DNA of 64,000 nt from UBA8524 sp964215915 (GTDB lineage Bacteria; Bacteroidota; Bacteroidia; UBA8524). The stretch is from contig CAXPEB010000059.1 in assembly GCA_964215915.1 (NCBI GenBank), positions 62,001 through 126,000 on the forward strand, in the 5' to 3' direction. Positions 18,452-27,400 of the stretch are shown here, one piece after another (positions within the stretch are counted from its first letter, which is position 1; every line of letters begins with the position of its first letter). The position numbers were made by a program, and so were the translations under genes. The notes under the pieces are model-generated. The model did no database searches, had not been told where the DNA came from, and saw nothing but the letters and a program-made list of their open reading frames with translations.

Positions 18452-19834
18452 ATGACATTCAAACGTATTACACTATTTGGCTGTGCCCTTCTTATCGGGC
18501 TCAGCTACCTTTCGGCAACCCATCTTTGCACGTTTAAACTCTCTGCAAAATTCCTTAAAAAGGAAGCCAATGGGAAAAACGCTTACCAAATCACCCTGGT
18601 AGCATACCGGGATGCTTCGGCAAGTACTATTTCGTTCGATGATGAAATTGACATTGGAGTTTACCGCCCTGCAAACAACACCCTGATCAAAGTCCTTACT
18701 CTAAACAAAGGGCAAGAATCGAATTTGACCCTGCCTTTCCAGCAAATGTTCTCGGTTCAGACGGCTTTCAAAAAAATGGAATATTCCGGGATAATTGAAC
18801 TCGCCCCGTCCAACGAAGACTTCATTCTGAATTACCAGAGGTGTTGTATTCCCACCAACCTCAATTACTTAGATGATCAGGGTATGGAATTGCGATTAAC
18901 CGTCCCACACGATTTGCAACCGGGAGAGTCCACCCCGGATGTAGTCGGTGAGCGGGTCATCAATCTGGCAAAAGGCCAACCTCTTTACCTGAAAGATATC
19001 TGGATGCATGACGCGTTCGACTCCATACGAATCGATTCTTCGGTAATGCTGTTGGGAGGATCTCCTCAAAACCCAATGCCCGTCCCAACAAACACCCTGG
19101 CCGCCAAACAGGAAGGTATCTTCCGGTCCGGCTACGGGATTTCGCAGCCTTTCGGTGCAGGCGGCACCCTGCAGTTCAACGGCACGGAAGAGGTTGTTTT
19201 GGAAGCCCAACAACAGGGCTCCTATATCCTCGCCCTGAATATGGAAACCTACCGGAACGGAGTAAGGCGAGACTACAGGCAGCTGTTCTACCTCGTTTGC
19301 TTTCAGACACCTCCCGGCCCGCAACTTTTCCTGGAATTATCGGGCCTTCAGGGGAACCGTGCCGATTTTCAATCGCATACCTATGGGCTTCAACCCCAGG
19401 ATTCACTGAAACTCGAGAGAAAAGAAAAAAATGCGGCCTCCTTTTCGGAGCAACAAAACGGACTGACTCACGGGGGATATGTTTCGCTTTCCGATTCCGG
19501 ACTGACTTTGGGTAAAGCCTATGAATACAGGCTGTCAGTCAAGGATAATTCAGGAACATACTACAGCAATGTAGTAGAAGTTAACCTCACCGGAACTGAG
19601 ATACCGCTGCGCAATACGCGTAAAATGACCGTTTATCCCAATCCTACCAAAGACTGGCTAATCATTGACCATCCATACCCGGCAACAATCACCCTTTACG
19701 ACAACACCGGCAAAACCGTGCGGAAACTCGAATTGAGCGAAGGAATCAACCGGATATTGCTGAATGGATTGAAGCCTGGTTTATACTGGATCCAAAGCCC
19801 AACAGAGACGGAAAAGGTGATCTTATTGCCCTGA
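18452..19834 (+). CDS. T9SS-secreted protein of the ASH/ATH N-terminal family
   Basis: 460 residues from the ATG at 18452, where the signal peptide begins (MTFKRITLFG, ending LSATH); the upstream in-frame ATG at 18365 would put 29 mainly polar residues before it. The N-terminal domain (about 20-175) with YQITLVAYRDA and an NYQRCC segment is like the start of the protein at 57718, a family common in Bacteroidota with a mature N-terminus near A-[ST]-H. The C-terminal ~70 residues (from about 390, MTVYPNPTKDW) are a T9SS type A sorting domain. Probably exposed on the surface. A candidate LytTR operator precedes it. Confidence 0.8.
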   Translation: MTFKRITLFGCALLIGLSYLSATHLCTFKLSAKFLKKEANGKNAYQITLVAYRDASASTISFDDEIDIGVYRPANNTLIKVLTLNKGQESNLTLPFQQMFSVQTAFKKMEYSGIIELAPSNEDFILNYQRCCIPTNLNYLDDQGMELRLTVPHDLQPGESTPDVVGERVINLAKGQPLYLKDIWMHDAFDSIRIDSSVMLLGGSPQNPMPVPTNTLAAKQEGIFRSGYGISQPFGAGGTLQFNGTEEVVLEAQQQGSYILALNMETYRNGVRRDYRQLFYLVCFQTPPGPQLFLELSGLQGNRADFQSHTYGLQPQDSLKLERKEKNAASFSEQQNGLTHGGYVSLSDSGLTLGKAYEYRLSVKDNSGTYYSNVVEVNLTGTEIPLRNTRKMTVYPNPTKDWLIIDHPYPATITLYDNTGKTVRKLELSEGINRILLNGLKPGLYWIQSPTETEKVILLP

Positions 19835-19874
19835 CCACCTGTTTGCCTTTTTCCGTTGGGTACGCCCCAAGCCG

Positions 19875-19913
19875 CCGTTCATCCGATAAATTGATAATAA
19901 AAGGCTTGAACGG
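19875..19913. promoter_or_regulatory. Inverted repeat upstream of the sigma operon
   Basis: CCGTTCA (19875-19881) and TGAACGG (19907-19913) form a perfect seven-base inverted repeat, followed by a weak -7 box TATATTCG at 19920-19927 and the sigma ATG at 19934. Position fits an operator or autoregulated ECF promoter. Confidence 0.4.
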
Positions 19914-19933
19914 AGACCCTATATTCGCTCAAA

Positions 19934-20443
19934 ATGAGCTTCCCCCAATTCTATGAAAAGTACAAAACGCAGGTGTTCAACCTTGCATTGAGGTACACGG
20001 GAATTACGGAGGAAGCCGAAGAGATCACCCAGGATGTATTTGTAGCCGCCCACCGGCATCTCGACAAGTTCAGGGGTGAATCCGATGTAAACACCTGGTT
20101 ATACCGGATCACCCTGAACCGCTGTCATGACTGGTCGCGTTCCAGAAGCCGTAAAAAACGCTCCTTTATTCAGCGCTGGCTGAACGCTAACGATGAACCT
20201 GAGCCAGGACACTGGAACCACCCGGGAGCTCAACTGGAAGAAAAAGAAGAGTTACGGGTCCTCATGAGTTGCATCCAGGGACTTCCTGAAAAACAAAAAA
20301 CCGCGCTATTGCTTTTAAAAGCAGAAGGCAAAAGTCAAAAAGAGGCTGCCACGATTATGGATATCAGTGAGAAAGCCCTGGAATCACTGTTTCAGCGAGC
20401 GAAGTCGGGGCTACAGAAAAAGTTGAATAAAACGAAGGAATAA
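19934..20443 (+). CDS. ECF-type RNA polymerase sigma factor
   Basis: 169 residues. Sigma region 2 (about 5-75: EEAEEITQDVFVAAHRHLDKF, WLYRITLNRC) and region 4 helix-turn-helix (about 112-160: LPEKQKTALLL...SQKEAATIMDISEKALESLFQRAK). It opens a run of five tightly packed genes: the next ORF begins one base after its stop and the following three are joined by ATGA overlaps. By order and content this mirrors the CnrH-CnrY-CnrX sigma/anti-sigma/sensor module of metal resistance operons, so it probably directs RNA polymerase to its own operon in response to a periplasmic metal signal (inference). Confidence 0.93.
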   Translation: MSFPQFYEKYKTQVFNLALRYTGITEEAEEITQDVFVAAHRHLDKFRGESDVNTWLYRITLNRCHDWSRSRSRKKRSFIQRWLNANDEPEPGHWNHPGAQLEEKEELRVLMSCIQGLPEKQKTALLLLKAEGKSQKEAATIMDISEKALESLFQRAKSGLQKKLNKTKE

Positions 20444-20444
20444 C

Positions 20445-20738
20445 ATGGAAATAACGTCTAACCCGGAAATGGATCCGCTGGATAAAAAACTGGAACGACT
20501 GGGTACCCTTCCTGAACAGGAGGTATCCCCGTTTTTGTTTACACGGATCAAAGCCCGGCTAGATAAGGAGCAATCAATGAAGATTCGCCCCGGTCTTGCC
20601 TGGACGCTAATTGCAACCGCATTTATCCTTTTATTCGCAGAGGTTGAACTGGTATGGAAACCTGAGAGACAGTTAAACCCCGTTAATGAGCTGGCCCGCG
20701 AAATGGATCTTAATCCCGGTAATACCCTTTATCCATGA
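20445..20738 (+). CDS. Small single-pass membrane protein, likely anti-sigma factor
   Basis: 97 residues: a charged cytosolic N-terminus (1-48), one hydrophobic helix (about 49-70) and a short periplasmic tail. No family motif is recognisable, but size, topology and position directly behind an ECF sigma gene (one-base gap) match short CnrY-like anti-sigma factors. Its stop overlaps the next start (ATGA). Confidence 0.7.
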   Translation: MEITSNPEMDPLDKKLERLGTLPEQEVSPFLFTRIKARLDKEQSMKIRPGLAWTLIATAFILLFAEVELVWKPERQLNPVNELAREMDLNPGNTLYP

Positions 20739-21196
20739 AAAAGAACGTATTCCTTACGATTCTGGTGCTGGGTTTACTGGCGTCAAACCTTCTGCTGGTA
20801 TTCCTCCTGCAAAGGGATAAGCGTCCTCCGCATCCCCGGGAACCTAAAGAAGTTATTATCGAGCGACTGGAGTTTGACGAACAGCAGGTGAAAGATTATG
20901 AAGTGTTGATACGGGAACATCGTAGCGGAATACTAAAGGCCCAGTCCAACATGAAAAACCTTCGGAGCGCACTTTATCTGTCGCTGCAAAACGAAACGGA
21001 CAATACCCGGAGCGACAGCCTTATCCATGAAATAGGTAAATTGCAGGAAAGGATGGAACGCATCCATACGGACCATTTTCGTAAGATCGGGGAACTTTGT
21101 CGACCGGAACAACAAAAGGCCTTTCAGGCATTGCTTCACGACCTGAACGAGTTGTTTTCAGCAAAACCGCGCCCTCCCAAACACCGGCGTCCATGA
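20735..21196 (+). CDS. CnrX/Spy/CpxP-like periplasmic sensor
   Basis: 153 residues: an N-terminal membrane anchor (about 5-24), then an all-helical periplasmic region rich in charged residues. The C-terminal LCRPEQQKAFQALLHDL segment is typical of the Spy/CpxP/CnrX fold (L-[ST]-x-E-Q-x-x-x-[FL]). Several His residues (for example in IHTDHF, IHEIG) could bind metal. In CnrYXH systems CnrX holds the anti-sigma factor until Co/Ni binds; here the metal would more likely be copper given the two following genes. Overlaps both neighbours by four bases. Confidence 0.8.
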   Translation: MKKNVFLTILVLGLLASNLLLVFLLQRDKRPPHPREPKEVIIERLEFDEQQVKDYEVLIREHRSGILKAQSNMKNLRSALYLSLQNETDNTRSDSLIHEIGKLQERMERIHTDHFRKIGELCRPEQQKAFQALLHDLNELFSAKPRPPKHRRP

Positions 21197-21819
21197 GATT
21201 TCCAATCCTTATTCTGCTTTTCCTGACTTTCTTTTCCGGCAAACAGGCAGACCATTCTAAAATTACCGGGGTCAGGCCTGCTTTATCTTTTGGGAAGCAA
21301 ACTACCCTGAGTATGGATCAGTGGCAACTCCTGCCCAATGGTGACAGCCTCCGCATCAGCCAACTCCGGTATTACCTGAGCACCCCGGGCGGGGACTGGG
21401 TAAAACTGGTGGACCTGAAGGAAAACAAATCCATAACTCCCCCGATCTATCAGAAAGCGGTTATGTTGGGTATAGACAGTATTACCCATGAACAGTATTC
21501 CCTGAAGGGCGATCTGGACCCAATGCAGGGAATGTACTGGACCTGGAAAAGCGGTTATATTTTTTTCAAACTGGAAGGGGAATTAATCCGCAAGGGTGAC
21601 TATCATGCGATCAGTCTTCATCTTGGGGGATACCAGTGGCCAAATAACAGCTGCTTTGTTATGGATAACATTTCATTGGATGGCGTGTCAATACTGAACC
21701 TTGATCTTAAACCGCTTTTGGAAACCCTGCCCGATGGAAACTGGCGGGTAATGTCCCCCGGCACCGAATCCCGGCGCTGCCTCAAAATATTATCGGAAAG
21801 TTTCACTACCCGACTATGA
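21193..21819 (+). CDS. MbnP-like copper-binding protein
   Basis: 208 residues from the ATG at 21193, which overlaps the previous stop (ATGA) and starts a signal peptide; longer in-frame starts run through the upstream gene and are rejected. Family hallmarks: SLRISQLRYYLS near 52-63, DPMQGMYWTWKSGYIFFKLEG around 109-129 and a HLGGY segment at 143-147. MbnP/CorA-type proteins bind copper through a kynurenine made from a Trp by a partner di-haem enzyme; W116 and W118 lie in the conserved block here. Overlaps the MbnH gene by four bases, so the pair is translationally coupled. Confidence 0.85.
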   Translation: MRFPILILLFLTFFSGKQADHSKITGVRPALSFGKQTTLSMDQWQLLPNGDSLRISQLRYYLSTPGGDWVKLVDLKENKSITPPIYQKAVMLGIDSITHEQYSLKGDLDPMQGMYWTWKSGYIFFKLEGELIRKGDYHAISLHLGGYQWPNNSCFVMDNISLDGVSILNLDLKPLLETLPDGNWRVMSPGTESRRCLKILSESFTTRL

Positions 21820-22832
21820 AAGCCACAGCCCTGACATTGATCTTGTTGCTGGGGGCCTTTTCCGGATTCCGGATACCAACTCCGTTTCCCGTCCCCGAAG
21901 GTTGGCCGGAACCTGTTCAGGACGTGTTTGACTCAGAACGAACAGAGTTACGGATAGAGCTGGGACGTATGTTGTTTTATGACCCTTTGCTTTCCAGGGA
22001 CACCACCATTTCCTGCGAAAGTTGCCACTCCCCTTTTTCATCCTTTACCCATACCGATCATGCACTCAGTCACGGTATCAGCGACCAGTCGGGAACGCGC
22101 AATGCCCCGGTTCTGATCAACCTGGCCTGGCAAAAACAATTTATGTGGGATGGAATAGCAGACAACCTTATTCAACAGAACCAGTTCCCTATCCATAACC
22201 CAATTGAAATGGATATGGAGCTGGACCTTATCCTGGAAAGGTTGCAGGCACAGCCCCGTTATCGGAAAGCCTTTTTATTGGCCTGGCAAGACAGCCTGAT
22301 CAACGAAAAGAACCTGCTGCATTCTCTCTCTCATTTTCAATTCAGCCTGATCTCTGCCAATAGTCGCTATGACCGGGTCAAACGGGGGGAAGAACAATTC
22401 ACACCAAAAGAAAACCGGGGTTACCGGCTTTTTCTCCTGCACTGCAACAGTTGCCACAGCGAGCCCTTATTCAGCAACGGAGGCTTTGCTACAAACGGAT
22501 TACCTGTTGACACAACACTGATGGATATGGGTCTAAAGACAATCAGCGGACGTTCTGAAGATTCACTGCTTTTTAAAATCCCTACCCTTCGTAACATCGA
22601 ATACAGCTATCCTTATATGCATGATGGCCGGTTTTCCTCCCTTTCTGCCGTATTAAACCACTACAGCGAAGCGGTTCAGCAGCAAGTTAATTCACCAGGA
22701 AACCTTAGGAGCCCCCTGAAGCTTCGTCCGGAAGAAAAAGTGGAACTTATGGCCTTCCTGCTTTGTTTGAGCGACAAGGAATTTGTATTCAACCCCAAAC
22801 ACAGCTTTCCCCGAAAAACCCTATTTGACTAA
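21816..22832 (+). CDS. MbnH-like di-haem cytochrome c peroxidase family protein
   Basis: 338 residues with a signal peptide (1-18). Two haem c sites: C67-E-S-C70-H71 and C210-N-S-C213-H214, and a C-terminal MHDGRF segment typical of CcpA/MauG/MbnH enzymes. In characterised MbnP-MbnH pairs the enzyme oxidises a Trp of MbnP to kynurenine, creating the copper site. The adjacent mbnP-like gene strongly favours that role over classical cytochrome c peroxidase, though generic peroxidase activity is not excluded by sequence alone. Confidence 0.88.
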   Translation: MKATALTLILLLGAFSGFRIPTPFPVPEGWPEPVQDVFDSERTELRIELGRMLFYDPLLSRDTTISCESCHSPFSSFTHTDHALSHGISDQSGTRNAPVLINLAWQKQFMWDGIADNLIQQNQFPIHNPIEMDMELDLILERLQAQPRYRKAFLLAWQDSLINEKNLLHSLSHFQFSLISANSRYDRVKRGEEQFTPKENRGYRLFLLHCNSCHSEPLFSNGGFATNGLPVDTTLMDMGLKTISGRSEDSLLFKIPTLRNIEYSYPYMHDGRFSSLSAVLNHYSEAVQQQVNSPGNLRSPLKLRPEEKVELMAFLLCLSDKEFVFNPKHSFPRKTLFD

Positions 22833-22903
22833 GTTTTTTATTTTTTTTCTGAAAAAACGAAGGAATGCGAAAAATACCTCGTCAAACCAACTAAATAATT
22901 CGG

Positions 22904-24256
22904 ATGAAAAACCTTTTGCTCACCGGTATCCTGATCCTGACCACTACCTGGTCTGGTTTCGCACAGGATCCCATGCTCAGCTCCTGGCTGATCAATACCA
23001 CCGGCATTAAAGCCCGGTATTATATGAAGGGAAACTCTACACCCATAACGATGTCGGACGAGGCAAACGTTCAAAAGCTTCAGTATTCGGACGACTGGAT
23101 TTATGTGCATACTACCGGTTTGCCTGCCTATCCCACAGGTCCCTTTCTGGATGGAAACCCATCCACCTCCACCAATCAGGACGCTATTTTCAGAATCTCC
23201 CGTAACCCGCAGAAAAATAACGGAACTCCAACAGAGACCCGCCTGGGAAATATTGGCATCTTCATTAACGGAGTTGCCCTGTTCGACTACCGCGACGGAG
23301 TTTCCTGGAAGAGTTCCACCCAAACTTATGCCGGCGGCCCGTTTGGCGGGAAAGGCGACGAAGTATGGAACCGAGACGCCGTAGTGGCCGAAAGAACCGG
23401 ATTCGATTGTGCCAAAGGTCATCCGGCTATGGGTAATTACCACCATCACCAGAACCCATCGGCCTTCAACCTGGATCGCCAGCAGGTATCCAATGTTTGC
23501 GACCTGTATGCGGCTGATGGACTTTATGTTATAGACAGCACGAAACACTCTCCTTTGATTGGTTTTACCTATGATGGCTACCCGATCTACGGAGCGTATG
23601 CCTATAAAAATGAAGACGGCACCGGAGGCATCGTACGGATGAAATCCGGCTATTCACTTCGTGCTATTACGGTACGTACCCATTATGCAGATGGTAGCGA
23701 TGTTACCGACGGCCCGGATGTGAACAGCACCCATCCTCTGGGCACCTTCCGTGAGGATTATGAATTTATTGCCGGAAGCAGTGATGATGTGCTGGACGAG
23801 CACAACGGACGTTACTGTGTTACTCCGGAATTCCCGAACGGCACTTATGCCTATTTCTGTACCGTAGATGAAAACTGGAATTCGGCATACCCCTATTGCG
23901 TGGGGCCTACCTTCTATGGGGTGGTTAATGGCAACCGGGTAAATTCCGTAAACGAAACCGTAGAAACGTATACGCCTAACGGCATTTCCCGGACTACCGA
24001 AGAATCTCTTAATCCGGTTATTTATCCGAACCCTGCCGGTGATATCCTGGCTATACAGGTAGCCAGCAGCCAGTGGGAAAACATCCAACTTGAGTTATTT
24101 GACCTGCAAGGCAAACAGGTGGATGAAAGCACTATTCTTCCGGGAAGTACGATCGGTTATTTCGATACCCGTACCTTGTATCCCGGAGAATATATACTGC
24201 GCATCTCCATAAAGGGAATGCTGATTACCCGTAAGGTGTTGATCACGCATCCCTGA
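22904..24256 (+). CDS. YHYH-domain T9SS-secreted protein
   Basis: 450 residues with a signal peptide ending GFAQ. The YHYH-type domain spans about 20-345: GHPAMGNYHHHQ (His180-182) in place of the name-giving YHYH, IGFTYDGYPIYGAY, and LDEHNGRYCVTPEFPNGTYAYFC. The C-terminus (from about 370, IYPNPAGD) is a T9SS sorting domain. YHYH domains are His-rich and uncharacterised. The gene lies 71 bases behind the mbnH-like gene on the same strand and before a strong terminator, so it is probably the last member of the sigma-factor operon; surface metal binding is a reasonable guess. Confidence 0.83.
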   Translation: MKNLLLTGILILTTTWSGFAQDPMLSSWLINTTGIKARYYMKGNSTPITMSDEANVQKLQYSDDWIYVHTTGLPAYPTGPFLDGNPSTSTNQDAIFRISRNPQKNNGTPTETRLGNIGIFINGVALFDYRDGVSWKSSTQTYAGGPFGGKGDEVWNRDAVVAERTGFDCAKGHPAMGNYHHHQNPSAFNLDRQQVSNVCDLYAADGLYVIDSTKHSPLIGFTYDGYPIYGAYAYKNEDGTGGIVRMKSGYSLRAITVRTHYADGSDVTDGPDVNSTHPLGTFREDYEFIAGSSDDVLDEHNGRYCVTPEFPNGTYAYFCTVDENWNSAYPYCVGPTFYGVVNGNRVNSVNETVETYTPNGISRTTEESLNPVIYPNPAGDILAIQVASSQWENIQLELFDLQGKQVDESTILPGSTIGYFDTRTLYPGEYILRISIKGMLITRKVLITHP

Positions 24257-24313
24257 CAGAAAGAAACTCCGGTCTTTCGTGGAGGCCGGATGCTTATCTC
24301 CCTCGTTAAGCAA

Positions 24314-24347
24314 ACCAGGCTGCCTTGTGTGGCCTGGTCTTTTTTTT
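24314..24347 (+). terminator. Intrinsic terminator after the YHYH gene
   Basis: ACCAGGC / GCCTGGT stem with an 11-base loop followed by eight T residues. It closes the cluster starting at 19934. Confidence 0.85.
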
Positions 24348-24458
24348 ATCGGTTGGCATTTCTTAACATGCAGCTAACAGCCCTGTTTCCAACCCCGGCT
24401 TTATCTTCCTACGTTTTACAGGTACACGCTGATTAAACCTTAACATTGTCGGGGAATC

Positions 24459-27400
24459 ATGAAAAAACTACCTCTCTTTTTCGTTCTGCTGCTATCTGTG
24501 CTGACCGTGCATGCAAAGGAAACACCTGCGCTTCCCGGTTATTACTATTTCTTTCCGCTGGAAGAAAGCATCGCCCTTAACTACCACGAAACTGGGAATC
24601 TCCCGGAGGATTTCTGGCATACCCACCGGGCTTCCGACAGTATAAAGCTGGGGACCAACCCTTCCGTATACCTGCAACATACACGTCAGAGCGGCTACTT
24701 CCTGGTAGTTTCGTATGCGTATACCGGACCGAGTTACCAGTTCCTGAATATTCCCTTCGCAGAAATAAGGATACAGCGTTTTGACGACGAATGGCGCATC
24801 TACGCCTATGACAGCACCGGATTCCCGGAAAATACCCGGTTTGAGACAGAGAAGCACCAATACCCGTATGACAAGGACTGCGGGTGTATCCGGATAGGGA
24901 AAAAGAAGTTCCCCGAAGGAACGAATACCCTTCGTTCCGGTAACCGTTTTCAGCTCCTCGGAGAACAGGATTTTTACCAGGCTTCAGGAAACGGACGCGT
25001 GCGCCAGCGTCTTTTCGGATGGATAGGAAAACTCTTCCGTTTCAACTGGCACCGGAACCGTACTCAGTTTGAGCCTGGGTTTATTGTTTTGAACCAAAGC
25101 GAATACCGACACCTGGATTCCTTTCATGCCAAAGCCTTTCTTATCGATAAAAAAGGAAAAGCCTATGAAGGCCCGGTAAAGGTCTCTATACGTAACACCC
25201 AGCAAAACGGCAAGTATTTCTATTACGAAGCCGATGCGATACGCTATGGCGACGGAGCTTACGGCTTTAACTGGCGAATCCCCGACAGCCTGCAACTGGA
25301 TCGCCAATACAGTATTCGTTTTTCTGCGGTAAAACGACAAGGTGTGTATAAAGATCAATCATTCAAGGTTACACACTATACCTTCCAGGATGTACAGGTC
25401 AGTATCCGGGCTCATTCAAACTACCTGTTGCCGGAAGACAGCAACTGGATCGTTGCCAGTGCCCTTGACCGTAACGGTATACCATTGTACGGTGCCCGGA
25501 TCAGGCTGCGTTACAGCCTGCGTAATTTCGGGACCGCTTACATCCCAATGGTTAGTTTTCCGGACTCCTTTCAACGGCTTATGAAGGACACTTCGCTTTA
25601 CCTTCTTCCTGAAAAAGAAAACTGGATCCGTATGGATACGTCCATGCTGCCTCTGCTGGACCAAACGCTAATGGTCTATGCAGAAATCACTACGGAAGAC
25701 GGGCAGACTTTTGGCCAAAACTTAAGCTTCCAACGCACCCGAAGCCTAGAAGAATATAGCTATCGCTACGAGGGCAAATCGATGGTTCTGGAATACCTGT
25801 TCAATAAAAGGTCGACGAAGTCGGATACGGTAACCCTGACGCTGAAGGACCATTTTTACAATGAAATCCAGGAAAGACAGGTCTGTTTGCCTTTCCGCTT
25901 GGAGGATGTTCAGCGGTATTCCTACATTGAAGCAAAGAAGCGTGACGGAAACAGGGTCATTTCCGTGTATCAGCAATATTCCCATCCGAGAGTCGGGGGT
26001 ACCAAAACCCTGGATTCCCTATACCTTCAACTTCATGATCATGAAAGCCTGAACCTGCACTGGGAAGTGTATTACGACAAAAAATTCATCCTATCGGGAG
26101 AACTGGATAGCCTTGCGATACCGCTCAAAGGCGATGAACCGGTAATTATCGTTTACCGTTACAATCAGGGCCGCAACTTGTACCTAAAGCAACAGTTGAT
26201 TCTTCCGCGTACCTCCGAACTGACCATACTACATAATCTGCCGGATTTGGCTTATCCGGGGAAAAAAGTGGCTGTGGAAGTTGAGGTAAGGGATTTCCAC
26301 CGCAAGCGTGTGCAGGGAGCCAACCTCACCGGCGTGAGTATCAATACGCAAATGCCTGTGATCACTCCGCCTTATGTACCGTATTACGGACCCATAACCT
26401 CGGAGCTGTTCCCGCAGCATGAAAAGGCCATCAGCTGGAAAACCTATTATCCGAGAAACCAGCTGGCCAAAGACACCGCTGTTTACCGGAATATGGAGCT
26501 TGAACGTATTCTCCATTACCGCCTGTACCAAAATCCCAATGCTATCCATAGTGAAAGTATTCCTTCACAAACAGGAGCCACGGAACTGCAAGTGGTCATG
26601 TATGAAGCAGACCAGCCTTGTGCGCCAAAGGAATTATGGATAGACGGAGAGCTAAGGCTGCAAGCCTTTTCCAATGTGCTACAGCGCAATGTGTTCCTGG
26701 TAAAAGGTGGGTATCATGCGATCAAGCTGAAGGGACAATCCTACTATGTTGAACTTGATTCTTTCCTGGTTGAGGAAAACAAAAAGAACCTGCTAGGCAT
26801 CAATACCTATGCTCTGCCGAATGCCAAAGGCGTACGCTGGGACCGTATTGAGCCAGCCTATGAAGAACAGGAGGTACAGGCTATGGAAGAACATTTCCTG
26901 TTCCTGTCGCATAACACTTCGCAAGCTTCCTATATTGTACACGAGGGAGTAGCCCTGGAAGTCCCCGTAGCCGGGCAGGTGTCCAATAATATGGCACGCT
27001 ATTCTGCTGTTGGACCGCTGAAGGAAGGCTTGGTTGAATGGCTGCGGAAAGACACGGTGATCCGGTTTTACTATAATCCGGAGCTCGTCTATCAGTGGAC
27101 CCACAACAAACTTTACACGTACAAAAAGGAGTTCTTTTCCGCTAGCGTGCCTCAGATTGATACCCGGCATTTCCAGGACCTTCCTGCCCTTACCAAATCA
27201 ATCATTCTGGAACAGTGGCGTATAGAAGACAGCATTGCGGCACTAAACAAACCGGTAATTCCATACAACCATAACAGATACCGAAGCGGGCAGAACTTCG
27301 ACAATTACTACCCGGGTTACAGGGGCAATGCCACCTTGTTCATCCAGCAGGCCCCCGAATTCCCGATAAACTATAACTTTATTTGGCTGGAAAACCTGGA

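Noticed and set aside
21097..21192. Longer N-terminus for the MbnP-like protein
   Set aside because: It would lie inside the CnrX-like gene and place 32 non-signal residues before a clear signal peptide at 21193.
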